Notes under the pieces: model-generated
What the model saw: the letters and a program-made list of their open reading frames with translations, nothing else
What the model was told of the DNA's origin: nothing
The model's database searches: none
Shown here: positions 1 through 7,643 of the stretch, one piece after another
Layout: every line of letters begins with the position of its first letter
Position numbering within the stretch: the stretch's first letter is position 1
Origin: Chloroflexota bacterium
GTDB lineage: Bacteria > Chloroflexota > Limnocylindria > Limnocylindrales > CSP1-4
Direction of reading: 5' to 3'
DNA: 8,797 nucleotides
Assembly: GCA_025355255.1 (NCBI GenBank)
Contig: JANYAA010000061.1
Coordinates: forward strand, 1-8,797
Position numbers and translations under genes: made by a program

Positions 1-360
1 GCCGTTGTCCGTCCAGGGGTTGTGCGACGCGGTGATCACCACACCGGCGGCGGCGCCGCGCTGGACCACCTCGTAGGACGACATCTGCGTGGGCACGGCA
101 GTCTTGCTGATCGCCACGGGGATGTCGTGGGCCATCAGCACCTCAGCCGCGGCACGGGCGAAGTACTCAGAGGCAAACCGGCGGTCATAGGCCAGCACCA
201 CACCCTTGGCCTGCTCGCCGCGCTCGGTGACGTAGCGGGCGACGCCATCGGCGCAGCGCCGCACGTTCTCAAAGGTGTACTCGTCGGCGACGCGGGCGCG
301 CCAGCCGTCGGTCCCGAAGACGATCTTGGTCGGCGCAGGGGCCGATGCCTGGCTGGTCAC
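1..360 (-). CDS. phosphoglucomutase/phosphomannomutase, N-terminal part (runs off left edge)
   Basis: This is the first 120 codons of an alpha-D-phosphohexomutase, which interconverts hexose 1- and 6-phosphates through a phosphoserine. I translated it by hand from a GTG start at 358-360. Residues 15-22 read FGTDGWRA, the usual N-terminal motif of the family, and residues 110-115 read TASHNP, the active-site loop, with Ser112 as the expected phosphoserine. The frame is open to the window edge, so domains II-IV are missing only because the window ends. The GTG start overlaps the TGA of manC as GTGA (4 nt), which suggests translational coupling. With manC just upstream, a phosphomannomutase role feeding GDP-mannose synthesis is a reasonable inference. 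The FGTDGWRA form also occurs in glucose-specific enzymes, so the substrate is left open. Confidence 0.88.
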   Translation of the reverse strand, partial: MTSQASAPAPTKIVFGTDGWRARVADEYTFENVRRCADGVARYVTERGEQAKGVVLAYDRRFASEYFARAAAEVLMAHDIPVAISKTAVPTQMSSYEVVQRGAAAGVVITASHNPWTDNG

Positions 361-1439
361 GAACGGGCCTCCGCGGCTGCACAACGATCAAGAAGCGCCT
401 GCACAACCGGCAGGTGGGGGCGGGCGCCACGCAGGAGCGCGATCGGCGCGTCTGCTGTGATCGTACCTTCGCCCACGTCACGGACCGTGATGCCGCTAGG
501 GCCCTTGGCGATCACGAGGTCGCCTTCGGCCGTGAGCACGGAGGTGCCGGGCTCCACTACAGCGCCGTCGATGCCGGGCGCGCCCAGCACCTCGAGCAGG
601 GCGGGCCAGGTGCCAACGTCGGTCCAGCCCACCTCCATCGCCGCCATAACAACAAGACCCGCCGTGGCGGCTGGCTCCATCACGGCGTAGTCGATGGAGC
701 GGCTGGGCAGCGCGGCGTACGCCGTGGCGATGTCGCCGCTGGCGAGACCGCGGCGGACCCCATTGGCAACCTCCGGGGCGAAACGCTCCAGCGCGTCGAT
801 GATCGCCTGACGACGCCAGAGGAACATCCCCGCATTCCACGCGACGCCGGGCATGCCCCAGAGCACGCGCGCACGGTCCGCGCCGGGCTTCTCCTCGAAG
901 GCCTCAAGTGGGTACGCCTCCAGACCCGACACGCGTTCTCGGCGCGCGACGACCGGGCGCAGGTAGCCGTACTCGGTGGCGGGTCGCGTCACCTCCACGC
1001 CAAGCGTCACGAGCGGCGACGCCACGCCAAACGAGCCTGGTGCGAGGCCGTTGGCCGCGTCACGCAGCACGGAGCGGAAGGGGCCTTCGCGGGCGGGGTC
1101 GATGCGGTGATCTGCGGGCAGGACGACCATCACGCCATCCGGGTCAGCCGCGGGCTGGAGCGCAGCGAGCGCGATGGCGGCGGCGGTGTTGCGGCCCTCG
1201 GGCTCAATGATCAGGTGCGCGTCAGGAACTTGGGCGGCGACCAGCGGCGCCCAGCCAGCCGACACGACGACGCTGATGCGGGTGTCCGCCGGCAGCTCCG
1301 GACCACGCAGCCGCGCAACGGTGCGCTGCAGCAGGGTCTCCCCCTCGGGCAGCAGCGGCAGGAAGGGCTTTGGCCGCTGCGCGGTGCTGATGGGGCGGAG
1401 CCGCGTGCCACCCCCGCCGGCCATGATGACGATGTCCAT
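357..1439 (-). CDS. manC: mannose-1-phosphate guanylyltransferase (GDP-mannose pyrophosphorylase)
   Basis: The 360-residue enzyme makes GDP-mannose from mannose 1-phosphate and GTP in the cytoplasm, for glycan or polysaccharide synthesis. The nucleotidyltransferase signature is at residues 7-27 (AGGGGTRLRP, then RPKPF). Other family motifs are EGRNTAAAIA at 81-90, LPADH at 107-111, EYGYL at 156-160, FEEKP at 181-185, WNAGMFLW at 201-208, SIDYAVME at 248-255 and GWTDVGTW at 271-278. It is the short single-function form: it lacks the C-terminal cupin phosphomannose-isomerase domain of the roughly 470-residue AlgA/ManC type. The ATG at 1437-1439 is chosen because the motif begins within seven residues and a TAGAAT box sits 6 nt before it. 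The stop overlaps the GTG of the downstream mutase. Identification is firm; other sugar-1-phosphate nucleotidyltransferases are less likely given the FEEKP and SIDYAVME motifs. Confidence 0.93.
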   Translation of the reverse strand: MDIVIMAGGGGTRLRPISTAQRPKPFLPLLPEGETLLQRTVARLRGPELPADTRISVVVSAGWAPLVAAQVPDAHLIIEPEGRNTAAAIALAALQPAADPDGVMVVLPADHRIDPAREGPFRSVLRDAANGLAPGSFGVASPLVTLGVEVTRPATEYGYLRPVVARRERVSGLEAYPLEAFEEKPGADRARVLWGMPGVAWNAGMFLWRRQAIIDALERFAPEVANGVRRGLASGDIATAYAALPSRSIDYAVMEPAATAGLVVMAAMEVGWTDVGTWPALLEVLGAPGIDGAVVEPGTSVLTAEGDLVIAKGPSGITVRDVGEGTITADAPIALLRGARPHLPVVQALLDRCAAAEARS

Positions 1440-1451
1440 AGCCCCATTCTA
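1440..1451 (-). promoter_or_regulatory. candidate leaderless promoter -10 box of manC
   Basis: On the minus strand TAGAAT (1451 to 1446) is followed by six bases (GGGGCT) and then the manC ATG at 1439. That spacing would put the transcript start at or next to the A of the ATG, as in leaderless mRNAs. No Shine-Dalgarno sequence lies at a useful distance, and I see no convincing -35 element. The rest of the 107-nt gap between metK and manC holds no clean stem-loop with a T run, so metK transcription could also read through into manC. Confidence 0.45.
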
Positions 1452-1546
1452 GGGATGGGCGCCCACGGGGTTCCCGCCGCAGGCTCAACACGGCCTTGCA
1501 GTTGTATCCCAGACGCACGCCAACGCTGACCGCCGCACGCCGCGTC

Positions 1547-2731
<1,185 letters not shown>

Positions 2732-2768
2732 TGGATCTCTGCGCAGGGATCAGGGGAGGACAGGCTCG

Positions 2769-2774
2769 AGCGTA
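2769..2774 (-). promoter_or_regulatory. possible -10 box for metK
   Basis: TACGCT on the minus strand fits the TANNNT pattern and lies about 37 nt before the metK ATG, which would leave a leader of roughly 30 nt. No good -35 element is seen at the right distance. It is listed only as the best candidate in the 79-nt divergent gap. Confidence 0.2.
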
Positions 2775-2798
2775 TCACCGAGCGCGGCCCCAACCGTT

Positions 2799-2810
2799 TA
2801 GCATGCGGCC
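2799..2810 (+). promoter_or_regulatory. candidate leaderless promoter -10 box of kynU
   Basis: TAGCAT (2799-2804) is followed by six bases and then the kynU ATG at 2811, the same geometry as the TAGAAT box before manC. Transcription would start at or beside the start codon. No Shine-Dalgarno sequence precedes kynU, which agrees with a leaderless message. No clear -35 hexamer is seen. Confidence 0.4.
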
Positions 2811-4043
2811 ATGACCAACCTCGATCCGCGCCCGCTTGATGCTGCTGATCCGCTTGCGACCTTCCGGTCGCGGTTCGCGATCCCCGATCCGGGCCTCGTG
2901 TATCTGGACGGCAACTCACTGGGCCGACCGCCGCTCGCGGCGCTGGAGCGCGCATCACAGGTGGCCACCCAGGAGTGGGGGGGCGAACTGATCCGCGGCT
3001 GGGGTCATTGGCTTGACCTGCCGCAACGGGCGGGTGGCGCGGTGGCCGCGGCGGTTCTCGGCGCCCAGCCTGGCACAACGATTGTCACGGACTCCACGAC
3101 CATCAACCTCTACCGGGTCGCGACCGCCGCCCTCGATGACCGGCCGGACCGCAGGGCCATCATCATCTCCCGCGATGACTTCCCGACGGATCGGTACATC
3201 GTCGAGGGGCTCGCGGCCAGGCGCGATCTGGAGATCCGCTGGCTGAATCCGGACCCAGTGGTTGGCGTGACGGCCGCGGAGGTCGCCGCACGGCTGGATC
3301 ACGATGTGGCCCTTGTCCTGCTCTCGCTGGTCGATTACCGCTCCGCGGCCATTGCCGACCTTGATGCCATCGAGCTCCTTGCGCGCGATGCCGGCGCCCA
3401 CGTCCTGTGGGACTGCTCGCACGCGGCCGGCTCCATCGAGCTTGACTTCGCGGCCCGCGATGTCGGTCTGGCGGTCGGGTGCTCCTACAAATACCTGAAT
3501 GGCGGCCCGGGCGCACCCGCCTGGCTGTACATCGCCCCGCGGCTCCAGGGTCAGCTTCGACCGCCAGCAAGCGGCTGGTTCGCTCAGCGCGACCAGTTCG
3601 AAATGGGCCCGAGGTTCGAGCAGCGGTCAGGGATCGCCGGCTGGCTGGCCGGCACGCCGCCCGTGATCGGGACGAGCCTGGTTGAGGTTGGCGTGGCGAT
3701 GATCGCCGAAGCCGGAATGGTGGCGATCCGCGCCAAGTCGCAAGCGCTCACGGCGTACATGGTGAAGCTGTTCGACGAGATCCTCGCGCCGCTCGGCTGC
3801 GAGCTTGGGACCCCGCGCGACCCGTCCGTCCGAGGCAGCCACGTCGCCGTCCTCCACCCGGTGGCGCGGGAGCTCTGCGCGGCGTTGGTGGCACGTGGCG
3901 TCATCCCCGACTTCCGCGAGCCCAACATCGTGCGCTGCGGGCTCTCCCCGCTCACCACCTCGTTCGCCGACGTCAGGGCCGGGGTGGATGCGCTGGCTGA
4001 TCTCCTTCGTGCTCGAGGCGAGGCGCCAGATTCGCCAGGCTAG
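2811..4043 (+). CDS. kynU: kynureninase (PLP-dependent)
   Basis: The 410-residue fold-type I PLP enzyme is predicted to cleave kynurenine or 3-hydroxykynurenine to anthranilate or 3-hydroxyanthranilate plus alanine, in tryptophan breakdown or NAD synthesis. The family signature YLDGNSLGRP is at residues 31-40. DCSHAAGS at 201-208 supplies the Asp that pairs with the PLP pyridine nitrogen, and SYKYLNGGPG at 225-234 holds the Schiff-base Lys227. GTPPV at 281-285 lies in the substrate-side region. An odd point is SGWFAQ at 254-259, where many kynureninases have GW(W/F)GH. The start is set by a TAGCAT box 6 nt upstream and the normal distance to YLDGNSLG. No other kynurenine-pathway gene is in the window. 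The gene is divergent from metK and convergent with the peptidase gene, sharing the bases CTAG with its stop. A related PLP lyase is possible but less likely. Confidence 0.9.
   Translation: MTNLDPRPLDAADPLATFRSRFAIPDPGLVYLDGNSLGRPPLAALERASQVATQEWGGELIRGWGHWLDLPQRAGGAVAAAVLGAQPGTTIVTDSTTINLYRVATAALDDRPDRRAIIISRDDFPTDRYIVEGLAARRDLEIRWLNPDPVVGVTAAEVAARLDHDVALVLLSLVDYRSAAIADLDAIELLARDAGAHVLWDCSHAAGSIELDFAARDVGLAVGCSYKYLNGGPGAPAWLYIAPRLQGQLRPPASGWFAQRDQFEMGPRFEQRSGIAGWLAGTPPVIGTSLVEVGVAMIAEAGMVAIRAKSQALTAYMVKLFDEILAPLGCELGTPRDPSVRGSHVAVLHPVARELCAALVARGVIPDFREPNIVRCGLSPLTTSFADVRAGVDALADLLRARGEAPDSPG
4040..4043. other. tail-to-tail stop overlap (CTAG) of kynU and the S9 peptidase
   Basis: The plus-strand TAG of kynU is 4041-4043 and the minus-strand TAG of the peptidase is 4042-4040. 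The self-complementary CTAG serves both. There is no room between the genes for an intrinsic terminator, so each transcript probably ends inside or past the other gene's coding sequence. Confidence 0.9.
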
Positions 4044-6025
4044 TCGGACCGCGCTCCGAGGCCGGGCACCTCGACGATGTCGATCCCATCCGCGAGCGCG
4101 AAGCCGAAGACTCGGCCGAGAAACCCGAGTTCCGTGCGCAGCTGGGTACGACGCGAGTCCGCACGGCGGAACCCGTGGCCCTCGCCGTCGAAGCGAACCG
4201 CCACGTACGGCACGCCGGCAGCGGCAAACCCGGTCTCCATTGTGTCCAGCTGGGACGGCGGCACCACCTTGTCGTCCAGCCCCTGGAAGAGCAGCATCGG
4301 CGCGCGAAACCGGTCCAGGACGTGGATCGGCGATCGCTCCGCGAAGACCGCCTTACCCTCTGGCCACGGCGCGAGGAGCCCCTCGTCGTAGCGGCTTTCA
4401 AACTTGTGGCCGTCCTGGTGGATCAGCGCGAGGTCGGCGATGCCAAAGAGGCTGATCCCCGCAGCGAACACGTCGGGCTGGAACGCCAGCGCCGCAAGGG
4501 TCGTATAGCCGCCTGCGCTGCCGCCGCGGATCACCAGGCGGGCAGGATCCGCGTCCTCGCGCGCCACCAGATAGCGGGCGGCCGCCACGCAGTCGTCCAC
4601 GTCCGCGATCCCCCACTGGCCCTGGAGCGCATCTCGATATGGGCGGCCGTAGCCGGTGGAGCCGCGGTAGTCCACGTCCACCACGGCAATCCCGCGTGAG
4701 GTGAACATCGCCCGCTCCAGCGAGAGCGCGGATGACGCCTGCGATGTCGGGCCGCCATGGGCGATCACGACCAGGGGGGGCAACTCACCATCGGGCGCCG
4801 CAAACGCCGGGTTGGCCGGCGCAAAGTAGAGCGCGTGGGCGGTGGCGCCGCCGGTGGTGGGGAAGCTGATCGCCTCGGCCGTCGGCAGGTAGCCAGCGTC
4901 CGGCAGCACCCGCACGGATCTCGCAAGGACCCCCGCAGGCTCGGCCGTGTCGGCACGCAGGCGAACCAGCGCTGCGCCATCGTGCGGCCCGGCCGCGACG
5001 ACGACGCCGCCGACCGCGGACGCGCGGACCCCGTCAAGCTCCGTGAACGGAGCGTCAACCTCCGCGACGGCCCCGTCAGCGCCAATCCGGATCAGCCGGT
5101 CGCGCCCACCCGAGCGCGCCGACGCGATCACGGCGCCGTCAGGCGCAAAGGCGTACCACGAGATGTCGAAGACCCACGCCGTCCCGCCAACCTCGGCCTC
5201 CATGGGCGCGACGGGCCGAGGAGCAGCGCCATCCGGGTAGGCGTACAGGTTCCACCAGCCGGTCTCGTCCGAGGCGGCGTGGAGCACCCCAGCAGGCGAC
5301 CATTCGGGCTGCACGATGGACACGGCGGGTCCGCCGGCAACGGTCCGCGCCGCACCCAGCGAGCCGCCAGCGAGCACCGGGGCCACGCGCAAACGCGTCC
5401 CGTCCCAGGGCATTCGCGGATGGTCCCACTCGATCCACGCCAGCAGCGCCCCATCCGGCGATGGGCGCGGCGAGGACACAAAGTCCAGACCGCCTACGAG
5501 CAGGCGGCCGGCGCCATCGCAACCGTCCAGCGCCAGCGCGACGATCTCGTTCACAACCAGCGTCGAGTCAGCGGGCGCCGCTTCGTCATGCGTCTCACGG
5601 ACGGCGTACAGACGCTCAGCCTGCGGGTCAAACCGCAGGTCTGCATACCGCCACGGCCCCTCGGGCGTGATCGGCACGGCCTGGTCCAGACCCTCCGGAT
5701 CGGGATCAAGACGCCACAGACGCCCGTCACTCTGCGAGGAGACCACCACGCGCCCGCGGTCCGCCGTATACGAGCCGCCGCCGTACTCGTGCACGCCGTT
5801 GCCCACGCGGATCGGGTCTGGCGTCAGCTCGCGGGTGACCCCGTCAAGGCCGTGGCACAGGAGCGTCCGCCGGCCGCGTTCGGCCGGCCGGCTCTCCAGC
5901 CAGTAGACATCGTCCGCGTCAAGCCAGGGCTCGCTCAGGGAAATCACGGACCCCGCAACAAGGTCAGGCCCAATAGGCGACGACCAGCTGCCAAACGCGG
6001 CAACGCGCCGCTCGATATCGGCCAT
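4040..6025 (-). CDS. S9-family serine peptidase (prolyl oligopeptidase / acylaminoacyl-peptidase type)
   Basis: This 661-residue protein has the two-domain layout of S9 peptidases: a beta-propeller over about residues 1-390 and a C-terminal alpha/beta-hydrolase domain over about 395-645. The propeller contains HEYGGGSY at 79-86, common in the dipeptidyl aminopeptidase/acylaminoacyl-peptidase branch. The hydrolase domain has HGGP at 423-426, GGSAGG at 501-506 (nucleophile Ser503), QGLDDKVVPP at 581-590 (Asp585 by alignment to the family) and GEGHGF at 614-619 (His617), so the triad is complete. No signal peptide is visible, so it is likely cytoplasmic and cleaves short peptides; substrate preference cannot be read from sequence. 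The ATG lies 8 nt after the ahcY stop with no Shine-Dalgarno, so reinitiation from ahcY translation is likely. Its TAG shares a palindromic CTAG with the kynU stop. Confidence 0.9.
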   Translation of the reverse strand: MADIERRVAAFGSWSSPIGPDLVAGSVISLSEPWLDADDVYWLESRPAERGRRTLLCHGLDGVTRELTPDPIRVGNGVHEYGGGSYTADRGRVVVSSQSDGRLWRLDPDPEGLDQAVPITPEGPWRYADLRFDPQAERLYAVRETHDEAAPADSTLVVNEIVALALDGCDGAGRLLVGGLDFVSSPRPSPDGALLAWIEWDHPRMPWDGTRLRVAPVLAGGSLGAARTVAGGPAVSIVQPEWSPAGVLHAASDETGWWNLYAYPDGAAPRPVAPMEAEVGGTAWVFDISWYAFAPDGAVIASARSGGRDRLIRIGADGAVAEVDAPFTELDGVRASAVGGVVVAAGPHDGAALVRLRADTAEPAGVLARSVRVLPDAGYLPTAEAISFPTTGGATAHALYFAPANPAFAAPDGELPPLVVIAHGGPTSQASSALSLERAMFTSRGIAVVDVDYRGSTGYGRPYRDALQGQWGIADVDDCVAAARYLVAREDADPARLVIRGGSAGGYTTLAALAFQPDVFAAGISLFGIADLALIHQDGHKFESRYDEGLLAPWPEGKAVFAERSPIHVLDRFRAPMLLFQGLDDKVVPPSQLDTMETGFAAAGVPYVAVRFDGEGHGFRRADSRRTQLRTELGFLGRVFGFALADGIDIVEVPGLGARSD

Positions 6026-6033
6026 GGTGGCGG

Positions 6034-6564
6034 CTAGGTGCCGTGCTTCCAGGACGTGACGTACTCAAGCTGCTGCGAGGTCATGGGGTCAAGCGTGATG
6101 CCCATGGAAGCAAGCTTCAGACGCGCCACTTCAGCGTCGATGGCCTCCGGCACCACGTAGACCTGCGGTGCAAGCTCCGCGTAGTGCTTGGCAACAAACT
6201 CGGCGGACAGCGCCTGGTTGGCAAAGCTCATGTCCATGACCGCGGCCGGGTGGCCTTCGGCAGCGCCGAGGTTGACGAGGCGGCCCTCAGCGATGAGGTT
6301 CAGCCGCTTTCCGCCAATCTCGTACTCCACCACGTTGGGGCGAACGTCGCGCTCGTGACCCTCGGCCATTGCCCGCAGAGCCGGCAGGTCCAGCTCCGCG
6401 TCAAAGTGCCCGGAGTTGGCCATGACCGCGCCGTCCTTCATCGCCTCGAAGTGCTCGCGGCGGAAGACGTTGATGTTGCCGGTAGCGGTCACGAAGAGGT
6501 CGCCCCAGGATGCGGCCTGCCCCACCGTCATGACCTGGTAGCCGTCCATCATCGCCTCAAGGGC
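6034..6564 (-). other. ahcY: adenosylhomocysteinase, C-terminal fragment (GC-rich genome side)
   Basis: The true gene would hydrolyse S-adenosylhomocysteine to adenosine and homocysteine, the step that clears the product of SAM-dependent methylation. About 176 C-terminal residues are left: the latter part of the NAD-binding domain and the C-terminal segment that reaches the partner subunit's cofactor. The end reads SWKHGT and lacks the K-P-x-x-Y-R-Y tail of the eukaryotic and many proteobacterial enzymes, which suggests the shorter form known from archaea and several bacterial lineages. The peptidase gene follows 8 nt after the TAG. The missing N-terminal part (over half of a roughly 410-430-residue enzyme) would lie beyond the false join in the real genome. 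Confidence 0.88.
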
Positions 6565-6870
6565 ACCTGACTTTTCATCCAGCACCTGTCCCGGGGCAAA
6601 AAAGCCGGCGTTGTTGACAAGCACATCTACAGGTCTCCCCAACCCATGAATGAATTCGATAAAGGCAGTCACCTGTGTCCTTACAGACATATCTATTGGA
6701 AGAAAAAACAGCTTCATGGTAAATGTCGACTCGAGGTATTTCTTCAGCGACTCCAGCTCATTCCGGTTTCTAGCACAGGTGACTATATCAAACCTTTCTG
6801 CTGCAAATTTTTCGACAATGGCCCTGCCAATACCCTTGGTTCCCCCGGTAATAACGGCCAGTTTACTCAT
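6034..6870 (-). CDS. chimeric open frame: SDR N-terminus joined to adenosylhomocysteinase C-terminus (probable contig artefact)
   Basis: The frame is uninterrupted for 278 codons but combines two unrelated proteins. Residues 1 to about 102 are the start of a short-chain dehydrogenase/reductase: TGGTKGIG at 8-15 is the NAD(P)-binding glycine motif and NNAG at 86-89 the next SDR motif. Residues from about 103-110 to 278 are the C-terminal part of S-adenosylhomocysteine hydrolase, with ATGN at 129-132, NSGHFDAELD at 152-161 and GRLVNLGAAEGHPAA at 197-211. The SDR half lacks its Ser and YxxxK catalytic residues. The hydrolase half lacks the substrate domain and the GxGxxG loop, so the product should be inactive as either enzyme. 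Base composition changes from AT-richer to GC-rich at the same point. I infer a false join of two genomes. A real recent recombination is possible but much less likely. Confidence 0.85.
   Translation of the reverse strand: MSKLAVITGGTKGIGRAIVEKFAAERFDIVTCARNRNELESLKKYLESTFTMKLFFLPIDMSVRTQVTAFIEFIHGLGRPVDVLVNNAGFFAPGQVLDEKSGALEAMMDGYQVMTVGQAASWGDLFVTATGNINVFRREHFEAMKDGAVMANSGHFDAELDLPALRAMAEGHERDVRPNVVEYEIGGKRLNLIAEGRLVNLGAAEGHPAAVMDMSFANQALSAEFVAKHYAELAPQVYVVPEAIDAEVARLKLASMGITLDPMTSQQLEYVTSWKHGT
6547..6570. other. probable chimeric junction between two genomes
   Basis: Reading the minus strand, SDR-like codons end around residue 102 (6565-6567), and adenosylhomocysteinase-like sequence is clear from D109-G110 onward. 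The six codons between (ALEAMM, 6564-6547) could belong to either family, so the exact breakpoint lies in or beside them. Sequence left of here is strongly GC-rich; sequence right of about 6568 is clearly AT-richer through to the window end. Gene content on the two sides also points to different phyla. Confidence 0.8.
6547..6870 (-). other. short-chain dehydrogenase/reductase, N-terminal fragment (AT-richer genome side)
   Basis: About 100-108 residues of a classical SDR, whose full length would be near 230-250. The Rossmann start (KLAVITGGTKGIG, residues 3-15), a CARN stretch at 32-35 after the second strand (typical of NADP preference) and DVLVNNAG at 82-89 are visible. The catalytic half is absent because the frame switches to ahcY. 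Its ATG (6868-6870) is 38 nt from the divergent mlaE start. The substrate cannot be told. Sequence style and neighbours suggest Bacteroidota. Confidence 0.85.
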
Positions 6871-6881
6871 AGAAATTATTT

Positions 6882-6889
6882 TATCTTTA
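6882..6889 (+). promoter_or_regulatory. possible Bacteroidota-type -7 box for mlaE
   Basis: TATCTTTA in the 38-nt divergent gap resembles the Bacteroidota -7 consensus TAnnTTTG, with the last position off. It lies 19 nt before the mlaE ATG. The matching -33 TTTG element is not clearly present (only TTTA near 6862-6865, at slightly short spacing), so this is tentative. Confidence 0.22.
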
Positions 6890-6908
6890 GGGCAAGTTAG
6901 ATGATTTC

Positions 6909-7643
6909 ATGAAGGGATTTGGCCAGTACATGATTTTTTTGGGTTCGCTGGTGGTCCGGCGCGAGTCATTTAAAACGTATTACCGACTGGTCATGGAAGA
7001 GTCCGTCCTGATCGGCGTGAAATCCATTGGATTGGTTGCCCTGGTGGCCACCTTTATAGGTGCAGTGACCACCGTCCAAACAGCTTATAACCTCGTCAGT
7101 CCCCTCATTCCCCGATACATGATAGCGAACGTCGTTCGTGAAATGACGGTGCTGGAATTGGCCCCGACCATCATGGCAATTATTTATGCAGGGAAGGTTG
7201 GGTCCAGTATGGCGGGAGGGCTTGGCACCATGCGCATCACGGAGCAAATCGATGCCCTTGAAGTCATGGGAATTAACTCTGCCTCTTACCTCGTGTTACC
7301 AAAGATCGTCGCATCGCTTCTCATGTATCCTCTCCTGGTCATCGTTGCAGGTGCATGCGCTTTGTTTGGTGGCTACCTGGTAGCAACCATCTCTGGGATG
7401 GTTACCCCTACCGACTATGCCTATGGCCTTCGATTCTATTTTGATTCCTATGCCATCACCTTTGCATTGATTAAGTCCTTTGTGTTTGCATTTCTGATTT
7501 CTTCTATATCTTCCTTCAAAGGTTACTTCACCCAAGGTGGTGCTCTGGAGGTTGGAATTGCCACGACGGCTGCAGTAACAGCGAGCATTATCGCGGTTTT
7601 ACTTTCTGACTACCTGTTGGCCCAGCTACTCTACGTCCGCTAA
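6909..7643 (+). CDS. mlaE: MlaE/YrbE-family ABC transporter permease
   Basis: This 244-residue inner-membrane permease belongs to the MlaE family, which with the MlaF ATPase and an MCE-domain protein moves phospholipids between inner and outer membranes. An amphipathic N-terminus (about 1-30) precedes hydrophobic segments near 35-60, 83-103, 128-160, 183-203 and 216-243. The conserved family block ELAPTIMAIIYAGKVGSSMA starts at residue 83, and EQIDALEVMG (112-121) is the loop that contacts the ATPase. The ATG at 6909 is used because the nearby ATG at 6901 is in another frame and stops after three codons. No strong Shine-Dalgarno is present, which is common in Bacteroidota. The stop TAA overlaps the next ATG by one base (TAATG), so mlaE and mlaF are translationally coupled. 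The family assignment is firm; the Mla role is from homology. Confidence 0.93.
   Translation: MKGFGQYMIFLGSLVVRRESFKTYYRLVMEESVLIGVKSIGLVALVATFIGAVTTVQTAYNLVSPLIPRYMIANVVREMTVLELAPTIMAIIYAGKVGSSMAGGLGTMRITEQIDALEVMGINSASYLVLPKIVASLLMYPLLVIVAGACALFGGYLVATISGMVTPTDYAYGLRFYFDSYAITFALIKSFVFAFLISSISSFKGYFTQGGALEVGIATTAAVTASIIAVLLSDYLLAQLLYVR

Noticed and set aside
1441..1460. Short stem (CCCAT/ATGGG) before manC as a terminator or attenuator
   Set aside because: The five-base stem has no T run and overlaps the TAGAAT box; it is too weak to call.
345..1529. Long plus-strand open frame (394 codons) opposite manC
   Set aside because: It is antisense to a clear ManC protein. It is open only because of high GC, and its translation is rich in R, H and G with no recognisable domain.
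2732..2810. SAM- or SAH-sensing riboswitch upstream of metK
   Set aside because: The whole divergent gap is 79 nt, and I see no convincing conserved pairing or motif of a known SAM/SAH class.
6023..6035. GCCGCCACCATGG on the minus strand at the peptidase start, identical to the vertebrate Kozak consensus
   Set aside because: The gene context is bacterial, tightly behind ahcY, in GC-rich DNA where such a string can arise by chance. No vector or eukaryotic sequence is seen nearby.
4757..6037. Plus-strand open frame of 426 codons opposite the S9 peptidase
   Set aside because: It is antisense to a peptidase with a complete catalytic triad; the composition is typical of high-GC shadow frames.
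6540..6600. Mobile-element insertion or att site as the cause of the composition break
   Set aside because: There is no inverted repeat, target duplication, tRNA or integrase near the break, and the break lies in the middle of two truncated housekeeping-type genes.
6646..6904. Two overlapping 84-codon plus-strand frames opposite the SDR start
   Set aside because: They are antisense to the conserved SDR N-terminus, with no recognisable features and no plausible ribosome binding site.
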